Assembly: GCF_002091475.1 (NCBI RefSeq)
Contig: NZ_BCTR01000004.1
Location: forward strand, 1-64,000
Direction: 5' to 3'
Length of the DNA stretch: 64,000 nt
Source: Sphingomonas azotifigens NBRC 15497
Lineage (GTDB): Bacteria; Pseudomonadota; Alphaproteobacteria; Sphingomonadales; Sphingomonadaceae
The notes beneath the pieces were generated by a model. The model had not been told where the DNA came from and searched no databases. It saw only the letters and a program-made list of their open reading frames with translations. This document shows, piece after piece, positions 9,161 to 16,536 of this stretch (position 1 is the stretch's first letter; each line of letters begins with the position of its first letter). The position numbers and the translations under genes are program-made.

Positions 9161-9478
9161 TTAGAGGTCAGGGACTTCCAACGGTGGGAAGCCGAGGCCG
9201 ATCGCGAGGTCTTCCCAGAAAGGGTTCTCGCGCTCGATCAGCACGACCTTCCAGTCGCGCTTCCATTCCTTGAGCTGCTTCTCGCGCCGGATCGCCGCCG
9301 CCATGTCGCCGCCGACTTCGTACCAGACCAGCCGCTTGACCTTGTTGCGCTTGGTGAAGCCCGGCACCGTACCGCTCCGGTGCTGGTGGACCCGCCCCAT
9401 AAGGTCCGAAGTGACACCCGTGTACAGCGTCCCATGCCGCCCGCTCGCCAGCATGTAGACGCACGGCAGTTTGTCCAC
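9161..9478 (-). CDS. small GIY-YIG nuclease-domain protein
   Basis: A 105-residue single-domain GIY-YIG protein. VYM (7-9) and YTG (19-21) stand for the GIY and YIG strands, Arg29 follows, REKQLK holds the probable metal-binding Glu66, and Asn85 lies in the ERENP segment. It contains no other domain. It runs against the valine catabolic genes and sits between two REP-like elements, 3 bp and 14 bp from its ends, as if gene and repeats had inserted together between mmsA and the acyl-CoA dehydrogenase. Family members are usually annotated as UPF0213 or excinuclease-like and have poorly known roles. A link between this nuclease and movement or maintenance of the repeats is my inference. Confidence 0.9.
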   Translation of the reverse strand: MDKLPCVYMLASGRHGTLYTGVTSDLMGRVHQHRSGTVPGFTKRNKVKRLVWYEVGGDMAAAIRREKQLKEWKRDWKVVLIERENPFWEDLAIGLGFPPLEVPDL

Positions 9479-9492
9479 CCTACCCCTCCACT

Positions 9493-9586
9493 GTCATCCC
9501 GGCGAAAGCCGGGATCCATTCGCCACTCGGCGGCAGCAAGAGCCGCGCCGGAGACCCCAATGGATCCCGACTTTCGTCGGGATGAC
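9493..9586. repeat. REP-like twin-hairpin element, copy R
   Basis: A 94-bp element with the same outer arms as copy L, in the same orientation, but with the core inverted: the core here is close to the reverse complement of the core of copy L. The stems keep the CCCGGC/GCCGGG and CCCGAC/GTCGGG pairs around GAAA loops. It lies 14 bp upstream of the GIY-YIG start and 20 bp before the acyl-CoA dehydrogenase start. Confidence 0.92.
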
Positions 9587-9606
9587 GATGCTAGACAAGT
9601 GAACCC

Positions 9607-10752
9607 ATGACCCACCAGTTCGACCTCACCGACGACCAGCGCCAGATCCAGGAGATGGCGCAGAAGTTCACCGCCGATGCGATCACCCCGCATGCGGCCG
9701 AGTGGGACGAGAAGCACATCTTTCCCCGCGAGACGATCAAGGCCGCCGCCGAGCTCGGCTTCGCCGCGATCTATGTCTCCGAGGAATCGGGCGGCATCGG
9801 CCTCGGCCGGCTGGAATCGGCGCTGATCTTCGAGGCGATGGCCTATGGCTGCCCGTCCACCAGCGCGTTCATCTCGATCCACAACATGGCCGCCTGGATG
9901 ATCGACCGCTTCGGCGCGCAGGCGGTGAAGGACAAGTATCTCCCCAGCCTCGTCACCATGGACCGGCTCGCCAGCTACTGCCTCACCGAGCCGGGCTCGG
10001 GCTCGGACGCGGCGGCGCTCAAGACCCGCGCGGTGCGGGACGGCGATCATTATGTCGTCACCGGCACCAAGCAGTTCATCTCGGGCGGCGGCGAGAACGA
10101 CCTGTACCTCACCATGGTCCGCACCGGCGAGGACGGCCCCAAGGGCATCTCGTGCCTGGCGATCGAGAAGGACATGCCCGGCGTCAGCTTCGGCGCGCAG
10201 GAGCGCAAGCTCGGCTGGCACTCGCAGCCGACGGCGCAGGTCAACCTCGACAATGTGCGCGTGCCGGTGGAGAATCTGATCGGCGCCGAGGGCGAGGGCT
10301 TCCGCATCGCGATGATGGGGCTGGATGGCGGCCGGCTCAACATCGGCGCCTGCTCGCTGGGCGGCGCGCAGCGCTGTCTCGACGAGGCGGTGCGCTACAC
10401 CCAGGAGCGCAAGCAGTTCGGCAAGGCGATCGCCGACTTCCAGAACACCCAGTTCCTGCTCGCCGACATGGCGACCGAGCTGGAGGCGGCCCGCGCGCTG
10501 CTCTACCTCGCCGCCGCCAAGGTCACTGCGGGCACCGGCGACAAGACCCGCTTCGCCGCGATGGCCAAGCGGCTGGCGACCGACACCGGCTCGGCGGTGG
10601 TCGACCGTGCGCTGCAGCTGCACGGCGGCTATGGGTACCTCATGGACTATCCGATCGAGCGCTTCTGGCGCGACCTGCGCGTGCATTCGATCCTGGAGGG
10701 CACCAACCAGGTGATGCGGATGATCGTCGGCCGCGAATTGCTGAAGGACTGA
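9607..10752 (+). CDS. acyl-CoA dehydrogenase, probably isobutyryl-CoA dehydrogenase
   Basis: A 381-residue FAD-dependent acyl-CoA dehydrogenase. It carries the two family signatures (CLTEPGSGSDAAALKT near residue 130, QLHGGYGYLMDYPIERFWRD near 340) and ILEGTNQVMR with the catalytic base Glu364. Genes for methylmalonate-semialdehyde dehydrogenase, HIBYL-CoA hydrolase, enoyl-CoA hydratase and 3-hydroxyisobutyrate dehydrogenase surround it, so its most likely substrate is isobutyryl-CoA, oxidised to methacrylyl-CoA. A role with another short branched acyl-CoA cannot be excluded. The start codon at 9607 follows copy R of the repeat closely, so any promoter would overlap that repeat. Confidence 0.92.
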   Translation: MTHQFDLTDDQRQIQEMAQKFTADAITPHAAEWDEKHIFPRETIKAAAELGFAAIYVSEESGGIGLGRLESALIFEAMAYGCPSTSAFISIHNMAAWMIDRFGAQAVKDKYLPSLVTMDRLASYCLTEPGSGSDAAALKTRAVRDGDHYVVTGTKQFISGGGENDLYLTMVRTGEDGPKGISCLAIEKDMPGVSFGAQERKLGWHSQPTAQVNLDNVRVPVENLIGAEGEGFRIAMMGLDGGRLNIGACSLGGAQRCLDEAVRYTQERKQFGKAIADFQNTQFLLADMATELEAARALLYLAAAKVTAGTGDKTRFAAMAKRLATDTGSAVVDRALQLHGGYGYLMDYPIERFWRDLRVHSILEGTNQVMRMIVGRELLKD

Positions 10753-10902
10753 GGCGGAAAATGCTTTCCTACAGCAGTATGTTTATGCTTTGTTCGCTCC
10801 CGTCCGGCGCGCGGAGCAGGGAGAAAGCGGGGTTGATGTCGGTTTCCCGGAACTTTCGGAACTTTTGGCGGGCGGGGCAAGCCGATGGCAGCAATAGACG
10901 CC
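10753..10902. other. intergenic stretch, no gene seen
   Basis: With the REP-like copy at 10903-10997 and its flank, this makes up a 316-bp gap between the acyl-CoA dehydrogenase and the HIBYL-CoA hydrolase. The first 150 bp hold no convincing coding frame, terminator or symmetrical operator. Confidence 0.5.
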
Positions 10903-10997
10903 GTCATCCCGGCGAAAGCCGGGATCCATTCGCGCTGAAGCTGCGGTTCTTTCCCCCAGCGCCGAGGGCAATGGATCCCGGCTTTCGCCGGGATGAC
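10903..10997. repeat. REP-like twin-hairpin element, copy T
   Basis: A 95-bp copy of the element at 9064 and 9493. Both arms here carry the CCCGGC-GAAA-GCCGGG stem. The core differs more, keeping ATTCG near one arm and GCAAT near the other. It is not next to a GIY-YIG gene. Confidence 0.9.
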
Positions 10998-11068
10998 AAT
11001 GGTTTGGGGCGCCGTTTTTCCTTCATCTCGCCTTCCATTCCATCACCGTCTAGGGGAGGATCTTGCTG

Positions 11069-12103
11069 ATGGACATCCTCACCGCCATCGAAGGCCCCGT
11101 GGCGCGTCTCCGCCTCAACCGCCCCAAGGCGCTGCACGCGCTCAACACCGCGATGTGCCAGGCGATGCTCGACGCGCTCGACGCCTGGGAGCAGGACGAC
11201 TCCGTCCATATCGTGCTGCTCGACCATGCCGAGGGCCGCGGCTTCTGCGCCGGCGGCGACATCCGCATGATCGCGACCAGTGGGGCAGGGGACGGCGCCG
11301 AGGCCGCCGATTTCTTCCGCACCGAATACCGGCTCAACCACCGGCTGTTCACCTATCCCAAGCCGATCGTCGCCTTTGCCGACGGCATCGTGATGGGCGG
11401 CGGCGTCGGCATCTCGCAGCCGGCGCGCTACCGCGTCGTGACCGAAAACACCAAGTTCGCCATGCCCGAGACCGGCATCGGCCTGTTCCCGGACGTGGGC
11501 GGCGGCTGGTACCTCTCGCGCCTGCCGGGGCGGATGGGCGAGTATCTGGCGCTGACCGGTCACCGGCTCGACGGCGCCGAGTGCCTCGCCCTCGGCCTCG
11601 CCACCCATTACCTCCCCGCCGAGGCGCTCGAGTCCGCCAAGGCGCAGATCACCACCGCGCCCGACAAGGCGCAGGCGATCCTCACCGATCTGTCGATCGA
11701 GCCGCCGATCGCGAGGATCCTTGCGCACTATGCCGATATCGACCGGCTGTTCGCGGGCGATACGGTGGAGGGCATCTTCGCCGCGCTCGAAGCCGAGGGC
11801 AGCGACTGGGCCATGGCGACGCTCGCCACGCTGCGCACCAAGTCGCCCCAGGCCTGCAAGGTGTCGCTGCGCATCGTCCGCGAGGGCCGCGACATGCCCG
11901 ATTTCGCCGCCGAGATGGCCCAGGAATATGCCGTCGCCACCCGTGTCTGCCGCCTGCCGGATTTTGCCGAGGGCGTGCGCGCCGTGATCCTCGACAAGGA
12001 CAATGCGCCGCGCTGGTCGCCTTCTACGCTGGAAGCGGTGGACAGCGCCGCGATCGATGCCATCTTCGCCCCCCTGCCGCCCGCGCAGGCCTGGGCGCCC
12101 TGA
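11069..12103 (+). CDS. 3-hydroxyisobutyryl-CoA hydrolase (enoyl-CoA hydratase/isomerase family)
   Basis: A 344-residue crotonase-fold protein of the HIBYL-CoA hydrolase type, which frees 3-hydroxyisobutyrate from its CoA ester in valine breakdown. Signatures are GRGFCAGGDIRM (oxyanion region) and FAMPETGIGLFPDVGGGWYLSRL, which carries the acidic residues typical of this hydrolase rather than of simple hydratases. ATG 11069 is preferred: AGGGGAGG lies about ten bases upstream, and the earlier TTG at 11063 is too close to it. The next gene starts 12 bp after its stop. Confidence 0.9.
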   Translation: MDILTAIEGPVARLRLNRPKALHALNTAMCQAMLDALDAWEQDDSVHIVLLDHAEGRGFCAGGDIRMIATSGAGDGAEAADFFRTEYRLNHRLFTYPKPIVAFADGIVMGGGVGISQPARYRVVTENTKFAMPETGIGLFPDVGGGWYLSRLPGRMGEYLALTGHRLDGAECLALGLATHYLPAEALESAKAQITTAPDKAQAILTDLSIEPPIARILAHYADIDRLFAGDTVEGIFAALEAEGSDWAMATLATLRTKSPQACKVSLRIVREGRDMPDFAAEMAQEYAVATRVCRLPDFAEGVRAVILDKDNAPRWSPSTLEAVDSAAIDAIFAPLPPAQAWAP

Positions 12104-12115
12104 ACGGAGAACGTC

Positions 12116-12892
12116 ATGTCTTCCTACGAAACCCTCCTCGTCGAGCAACGCGGCGCGGTGACGCTGATCACGCTCAACCGCCCCAAGGCGCTCAACGCGC
12201 TGAACAGCCAGGTGCTGAGCGAACTGCTCGACGTGATGCGCGCCTTCGACGCCGATCCGTCGCAGGGCTGCGCGGTGCTCACCGGCAGCGAAAAGGCCTT
12301 CGCCGCCGGCGCCGACATCAAGGAGATGCAGGCGCAGGGCTTCGCCGACATGTACGGCCATGACTTCTTCGCCGGCTGGGACGCCTTCACCCGCACCCGC
12401 AAGCCGATCATCGCCGCCGTTGCCGGCTATGCGCTGGGCGGCGGCTGCGAAGTGGCGATGATGTGCGACTTCATCCTCGCGGCGGACACCGCCAAGTTCG
12501 GCCAGCCCGAGGTCAAGCTCGGCGTGTCGCCCGGCATGGGCGGCTCGCAGCGGCTGACCCGCGCGGTGGGCAAGGCCAAGGCGATGGAGATGTGCCTCAC
12601 CGGCCGGATGATGGACGCGGAGGAGGCCGAGCGCGCCGGGCTGGTCAGCCGCATCCTGCCCGCCGCCGAGCTGGTCGAGGAAGCGGTACAGACCGCCGCG
12701 ACGATCGCCGCGATGCCGCCGCTGGCGGTGAAGGCCAACAAGGAAATGGTCAACGCCGCCTTCGAGACGAGCCTGGCCCAGGGCGTGCACTTCGAGCGCC
12801 GCCTGTTCCACGCGCTGTTCGGCAGCGAGGATCAGAAGGAAGGCATGGCGGCGTTCGTGGAGAAGCGTCCGGGGAACTGGACGGGGCGTTGA
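12116..12892 (+). CDS. enoyl-CoA hydratase
   Basis: A 258-residue enoyl-CoA hydratase of normal family length. It has the oxyanion segment [11 protein letters not shown] and both catalytic glutamates, in [11 protein letters not shown] and [24 protein letters not shown]. In this operon it would hydrate methacrylyl-CoA to 3-hydroxyisobutyryl-CoA, the step between the acyl-CoA dehydrogenase and the HIBYL-CoA hydrolase. A general beta-oxidation role is also possible. The start ATG 12116 is 12 bp after the hydrolase stop, with a GGAGA site in between. Confidence 0.93.
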   Translation: MSSYETLLVEQRGAVTLITLNRPKALNALNSQVLSELLDVMRAFDADPSQGCAVLTGSEKAFAAGADIKEMQAQGFADMYGHDFFAGWDAFTRTRKPIIAAVAGYALGGGCEVAMMCDFILAADTAKFGQPEVKLGVSPGMGGSQRLTRAVGKAKAMEMCLTGRMMDAEEAERAGLVSRILPAAELVEEAVQTAATIAAMPPLAVKANKEMVNAAFETSLAQGVHFERRLFHALFGSEDQKEGMAAFVEKRPGNWTGR

Positions 12893-12916
12893 GGGCATAC
12901 TGATCTCTCCCCATGC

Positions 12917-13083
12917 GCTCCCCTCCCGCTTGCGGGAGGGGTCGGGGGAGGGGCTGGAATAAGGCGGCAGGGCGTGACTTCCACGTTAGCCCCTCCCAGC
13001 ACGGGGTGAAAAGCGCCCCGCGCTTTTCAGGTCATGCCGGGGGCATGACCGACCCCATGCTCCCTCCCGCAAGCGGGAGGGGA
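12917..13083. repeat. dispersed GC hairpin repeat, copies 2 and 3
   Basis: The 208-bp gap before mmsB holds an inverted arrangement. At 12917-12952 lies the exact reverse complement of the 36-bp repeat at 42-77. At about 13061-13083 a partial copy in the opposite orientation follows (CCCTCCCGC/GCGGGAGGG). Between them are smaller hairpins (GAAAAGCGC/GCGCTTTTC; GTCATGCC/GGCATGAC). The block may stop or process the transcript between enoyl-CoA hydratase and mmsB. No gene is visible in it. Confidence 0.75.
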
Positions 13084-13100
13084 ACGTAGAGAGGAAGCAG

Positions 13101-13976
13101 ATGGCACGCGTAGCATTTATCGGCCTCGGCAACATGGGCGGGGGCATGGCGGCGAACCTTGCCAAGGCCGGCCACGACGTCCGCGCCTTCGACCTCTCGG
13201 CCGAGGCGTTGGACCGCGCGAAGAAGGTCGGCTGCCTGCCTGCCGCGAACGCCGCGGAGGCGATCGCCGGCGCCGAGGCGATCGTGACGATGCTGCCCGC
13301 CGGCCGGCACGTCGAGGCGCTCTACGCCGAGACCTTGCTCGACCATGCCGAGCCCGGCGCGATCCTGATCGACTGCTCGACGATCGACGTCGCCACCGCC
13401 CGCCGCGTCGCCCAGGCCGCGACGCAGCACGGGCTGCTCGCGGTCGACGCGCCGGTCTCGGGCGGCATTGCCGCGGCGACTGCCGGGACGCTAACCTTCA
13501 TGGTCGGCGGCGCGGTCGCGGCGTTCGAGCGCGCCGAGCCGTTCCTCGAGGACATGGGCAAGGCCGTCATCCATGCGGGTGCCAGCGGTGCGGGGCAGGC
13601 AGCCAAGATCTGCAACAACATGATCCTTGGCGCGACGATGATCGCGACCTGCGAGGCGTTCGCGCTCGCCGAGAAGCTGGGGCTCGACCAGCAGCGCTTC
13701 TTCGATATCGCCTCGGTCTCCTCGGGGCAGAGCTGGTCGATGACGAGCTATTGCCCGGTGCCCGGGGTCGGCCCCGAAACGCCCGCCGACCGCGGCTATC
13801 AGGGGGGCTTTGCCGCACCGCTGATGCTCAAGGACCTCAAGCTGGCGCTCGAAGCCGCGGCGAGCGTCGGCGCGCAGGTGCCGATGGGCGAACGCGCCGA
13901 GCAGCTCTATGCGGCGTTCGTCGAAGGGGAAGGCGCCGGGCTCGATTTTTCGGGGATCCTCAAGACGTTCAGCTGA
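13101..13976 (+). CDS. mmsB: 3-hydroxyisobutyrate dehydrogenase
   Basis: A 291-residue beta-hydroxyacid dehydrogenase. The Rossmann motif GLGNMGGGMAANLAKAG is at the N-terminus, the substrate motif DAPVSGGIAAATAGTL near residue 113, and GQAAKICNNMILGA, with the catalytic Lys, near 170. It oxidises 3-hydroxyisobutyrate to methylmalonate semialdehyde, the substrate of mmsA. GAGAGGAAG precedes ATG 13101. Its 3' end overlaps by 8 bp the convergent dienelactone hydrolase gene, so no transcription terminator separates them. Confidence 0.95.
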   Translation: MARVAFIGLGNMGGGMAANLAKAGHDVRAFDLSAEALDRAKKVGCLPAANAAEAIAGAEAIVTMLPAGRHVEALYAETLLDHAEPGAILIDCSTIDVATARRVAQAATQHGLLAVDAPVSGGIAAATAGTLTFMVGGAVAAFERAEPFLEDMGKAVIHAGASGAGQAAKICNNMILGATMIATCEAFALAEKLGLDQQRFFDIASVSSGQSWSMTSYCPVPGVGPETPADRGYQGGFAAPLMLKDLKLALEAAASVGAQVPMGERAEQLYAAFVEGEGAGLDFSGILKTFS

Positions 13977-14712
13977 GCGTGCGGCGATAGAAGCCGAGCG
14001 TCAGGTCCATCGCCCAGAGGAACAGCGCCGGATCATAGCGGGGCCCTTCGTCGCGGAGAAAGGCATGCTGGGCGTTTACTTCGTGCCAGGCATAGGCGGC
14101 GCCGACCTCCTCCAGCCGGGCGCGGATCGTCTCGCGGCCGGCAAAGGGGATATGCGGATCCTGCCGGCCCCAGACGAACAGCGTCTCGGCCTTGAGCTCG
14201 GCCATCCGCGCCAGGCTGTCGTCCTCGCGTCCCTCGCCGAGCGTGCCCGAATGGATATCGGTCGGGTAGAAGCACACCGCTGCCGAGACGCGCGGGTCGA
14301 GCGCGGCCCGATAGGCGAGGTGGCCGCCCAGGCACACGCCGAAGGTGCCGAGCTTGCCGGTGCAGGCGGGATGCTCGGCCAGCGCGGTCAGCGCCGCCGT
14401 CGCATCGGCATCGAACGCGGCGACCGGCTTGGTGATCTTGAGCGCATTGCCGCGATCGGTTCCGGCCGGGTCATAGGCGAGCACGGTGCCGGCGGGCTCA
14501 TATTCGTGATAGACCTCGGGCACCGCGACGACGAGACCGTTGCCCGCCAGCATCGCCGCCAGCCGCCGGATCGGCGCGGTGACCTGGTAGATCTCGGAGA
14601 AGAGCAGCACGCCGGGGAAGCGGCCCTCGACGGCCGGCCGGAACCAGTGGATCCGCATCGCGCCGCCGCCGGGCACCTCGACGTCCTGGGTCTCGTCGCT
14701 GCGAATGATCAT
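13969..14712 (-). CDS. dienelactone hydrolase family protein
   Basis: A 247-residue alpha/beta hydrolase of the dienelactone hydrolase family. The Cys-Asp-His triad is visible: Cys127 in GVCLGGH, Asp185 in GRQDPHIP and His216 in NAQHAF. No signal peptide is seen, so it is probably cytosolic. Substrates in this family vary widely and the neighbours do not define one; carboxymethylenebutenolidase is the historical name. It converges on mmsB with an 8-bp overlap. Confidence 0.88.
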   Translation of the reverse strand: MIIRSDETQDVEVPGGGAMRIHWFRPAVEGRFPGVLLFSEIYQVTAPIRRLAAMLAGNGLVVAVPEVYHEYEPAGTVLAYDPAGTDRGNALKITKPVAAFDADATAALTALAEHPACTGKLGTFGVCLGGHLAYRAALDPRVSAAVCFYPTDIHSGTLGEGREDDSLARMAELKAETLFVWGRQDPHIPFAGRETIRARLEEVGAAYAWHEVNAQHAFLRDEGPRYDPALFLWAMDLTLGFYRRTLS

Positions 14713-14842
14713 CTGCTTGCCCTTTCCCGCCGCCGTTCGGCCGGGGCTTTAGCGCGGATCGTGGTGGGGGGAAGGGGGCTATCCACAGATTCGTCGGCCG
14801 CCCGGCTGGACAGGCCGGCGCTGCCCCGAATAGCGGACGGGC

Positions 14843-15061
14843 ATGCCAGTCGTTGCTACCATCATGAATTCGAACACCGGCGAACCCATTCAGAAAATGA
14901 CGTTCGGCCGCATGCCCAAGCCCTGGGCTTCCTTCACCCTCGCCAATGGCGAGCTGGTCCAGGCCAGCCGTGTCGATATCGGCAAGCCCGCACCGGGCAA
15001 GGTCGTCGTGCCGGTCCATGTCTGGGTCGCGCCCAAGAAAACGGACCGCCAGGACGATTAG
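14843..15061 (+). CDS. small hypothetical protein
   Basis: A 72-residue protein that I do not recognise. It is basic, with no membrane segment or signal peptide; MTFGRMPKPWASFTLANGELVQASRVDIG suggests a small beta-rich domain. It lies alone between two minus-strand genes and overlaps the GH144 stop by 4 bp. The composition looks coding. A start at the internal ATG 14864 is possible. Confidence 0.5.
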   Translation: MPVVATIMNSNTGEPIQKMTFGRMPKPWASFTLANGELVQASRVDIGKPAPGKVVVPVHVWVAPKKTDRQDD

Positions 15062-16476
15062 AGCCAGCCGCCCCTGAACCCAGCGCGCTGCAGCCCGCGA
15101 CGGATATGCGGGTTGCGGCGCATCACCTCCCACACCAGGCCGCTGCGCAGATTCTCGATCATCAGCAGGATCGGCCCCTGGTCGATGCCGAGATGGTCGC
15201 CGTCGACCCAGCCGATGCCGGGCACGATCTTGCCGTGCCGGAGCGGCTCGGCGGTGCGGGTCAGCGTCGGGTTGAAGCTGTCGAGAAAGCCGTAGCGGCC
15301 ATAGATGCCGCGCCCGTAGCGGGCATGCATCGTCGAAACCGCCCGCGTTGCCAGTTCCGGCTCGAATGCGATCGACGCCGCCGCAGCCGTCGGCGCCAGC
15401 GTGCCGTCGTCGCGATCGCCCGGCCCGCGTGCCGAATAGCTGAAGAATTCGCGCTCGCGCCCCGCAATCCGCAGCTTGAAGTCGCCCGGCCCGTCGCAGG
15501 CGGTCAGGCCCCAGACATCCTCGCCATAGCCGCTCCAGCCGCCCGGATTGGCGATTGCATAGGCGCGCTGCGCCCGCACCGCGCGGCGGCTGTTCTCGAA
15601 ATAATCGATGCCCTTCGCTGCCATGTAGCGGTCGCGGATGCCGCGGAAGTCGATCCAGCAATGGCTGTACTGGTGGATGAACAAGGGCGCGAAATGGAGG
15701 TGCGGTTCGCCCCATTGGTCGCTCCACTGCGCGTCGAAGCGAGCTGTCCACGCCTCCCAGGTTTCGGGGGGCAGCGGGTGGCTCGGCGAGCCGAGCGCCA
15801 GCACGTAGAGCAGCAGCCCCTCGTTATAGATGTTCCAGTCCGAGGGGATGAACCCGCTTTCCGGGTGCCAACCCATCGAGACGAAGGGCGGGCGCGGCGT
15901 GATCCAGGTCCAGTCGACCGCGGCATAGAGCTGGTCGGCGAGGGTGCGGATCTCAGCCTCTTGCAGGTCGTCGCCATCGAACCAGCTTTGCGCGAACAGC
16001 ACGCCGCCCAGCAGCAGCGCGGTGTCGATGGTCGAGAGTTCGGCGCGGGCGAAGCGGCGGCCCTTGGTGACGCCGAGAAAGTGGTAGAAAAAACCCTTGT
16101 AGCCGCTGGCGTCGCTCTGCCCGTCGCCCTGCGGCGCGGTGGCGAAGAAGCGCAGCGTGGCGAGCGTACGGGTGCGCGCCTGGTCGCGGGTGATCCAGCC
16201 ATTGGTGACGCCGATCGGATAGGCGGTGAGCGCGAAGCCGACCGCGGCGATCGAGGCGAAGGACGGTGTCGGCCAGCGATCGGGGGCAAGGCCCGTCTCG
16301 GGATCGGTGGTATCCCAGAAATAGCGGAAGGTGCGTTCCTGCAGGTCGCGGATCAGCGGGTCTCCGCCCGGTGCCGGGCTGGCGCCGCCGATGCGCGCGC
16401 CCGGTGTCGTGCACGCGCCGGCCAGTCCGGCCAGCGCAAGTCCACCGGCGCCGAGCAACTGCCTGCGATCAATCAT
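15058..16476 (-). CDS. GH144-type endo-beta-1,2-glucanase (glycoamylase domain) lipoprotein
   Basis: A 472-residue protein with a glycoamylase-like domain, the family now classed as GH144, whose characterised members cut beta-1,2-glucans. It opens with a twin-arginine-like DRRQLLG and a lipobox LAGAC, predicting a lipid-anchored exported enzyme. Family segments include RTFRYFWDTTDPETGLAPDR, SWFDGDD, YNEGLLLYVLALGSP, SHCWIDFRG and a C-terminal GIGWVDGDHLGIDQGP. A TonB receptor, LacI regulator, GH3 enzyme and sugar symporter lie nearby, suggesting import and breakdown of sophoro-oligosaccharides. A hairpin terminator separates it from the receptor gene 60 bp upstream, so its expression depends on read-through or its own promoter. 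Confidence 0.87.
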   Translation of the reverse strand: MIDRRQLLGAGGLALAGLAGACTTPGARIGGASPAPGGDPLIRDLQERTFRYFWDTTDPETGLAPDRWPTPSFASIAAVGFALTAYPIGVTNGWITRDQARTRTLATLRFFATAPQGDGQSDASGYKGFFYHFLGVTKGRRFARAELSTIDTALLLGGVLFAQSWFDGDDLQEAEIRTLADQLYAAVDWTWITPRPPFVSMGWHPESGFIPSDWNIYNEGLLLYVLALGSPSHPLPPETWEAWTARFDAQWSDQWGEPHLHFAPLFIHQYSHCWIDFRGIRDRYMAAKGIDYFENSRRAVRAQRAYAIANPGGWSGYGEDVWGLTACDGPGDFKLRIAGREREFFSYSARGPGDRDDGTLAPTAAAASIAFEPELATRAVSTMHARYGRGIYGRYGFLDSFNPTLTRTAEPLRHGKIVPGIGWVDGDHLGIDQGPILLMIENLRSGLVWEVMRRNPHIRRGLQRAGFRGGWL

Positions 16477-16487
16477 GTGAAATCCTC

Positions 16488-16527
16488 AAAAAAATCGGGG
16501 CGGCGCCGGAGTTCCGGCGCCGCCCCG
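16488..16527 (-). terminator. intrinsic terminator between TonB receptor and GH144 genes
   Basis: A perfect 15-bp stem with a 2-base loop (CGGGGCGGCGCCGGA and its complement) is followed, on the minus strand, by a run of seven T. It lies after the receptor stop and 11 bp before the GH144 start. It should limit GH144 expression relative to the receptor. Confidence 0.88.
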
Positions 16528-16536
16528 GAGGAGGGA

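Noticed and set aside
9064-10997. Insertion sequence or CRISPR array at the repeats.
   Set aside because: There is no transposase and no regular short spacers; only three copies, each itself a palindromic element.
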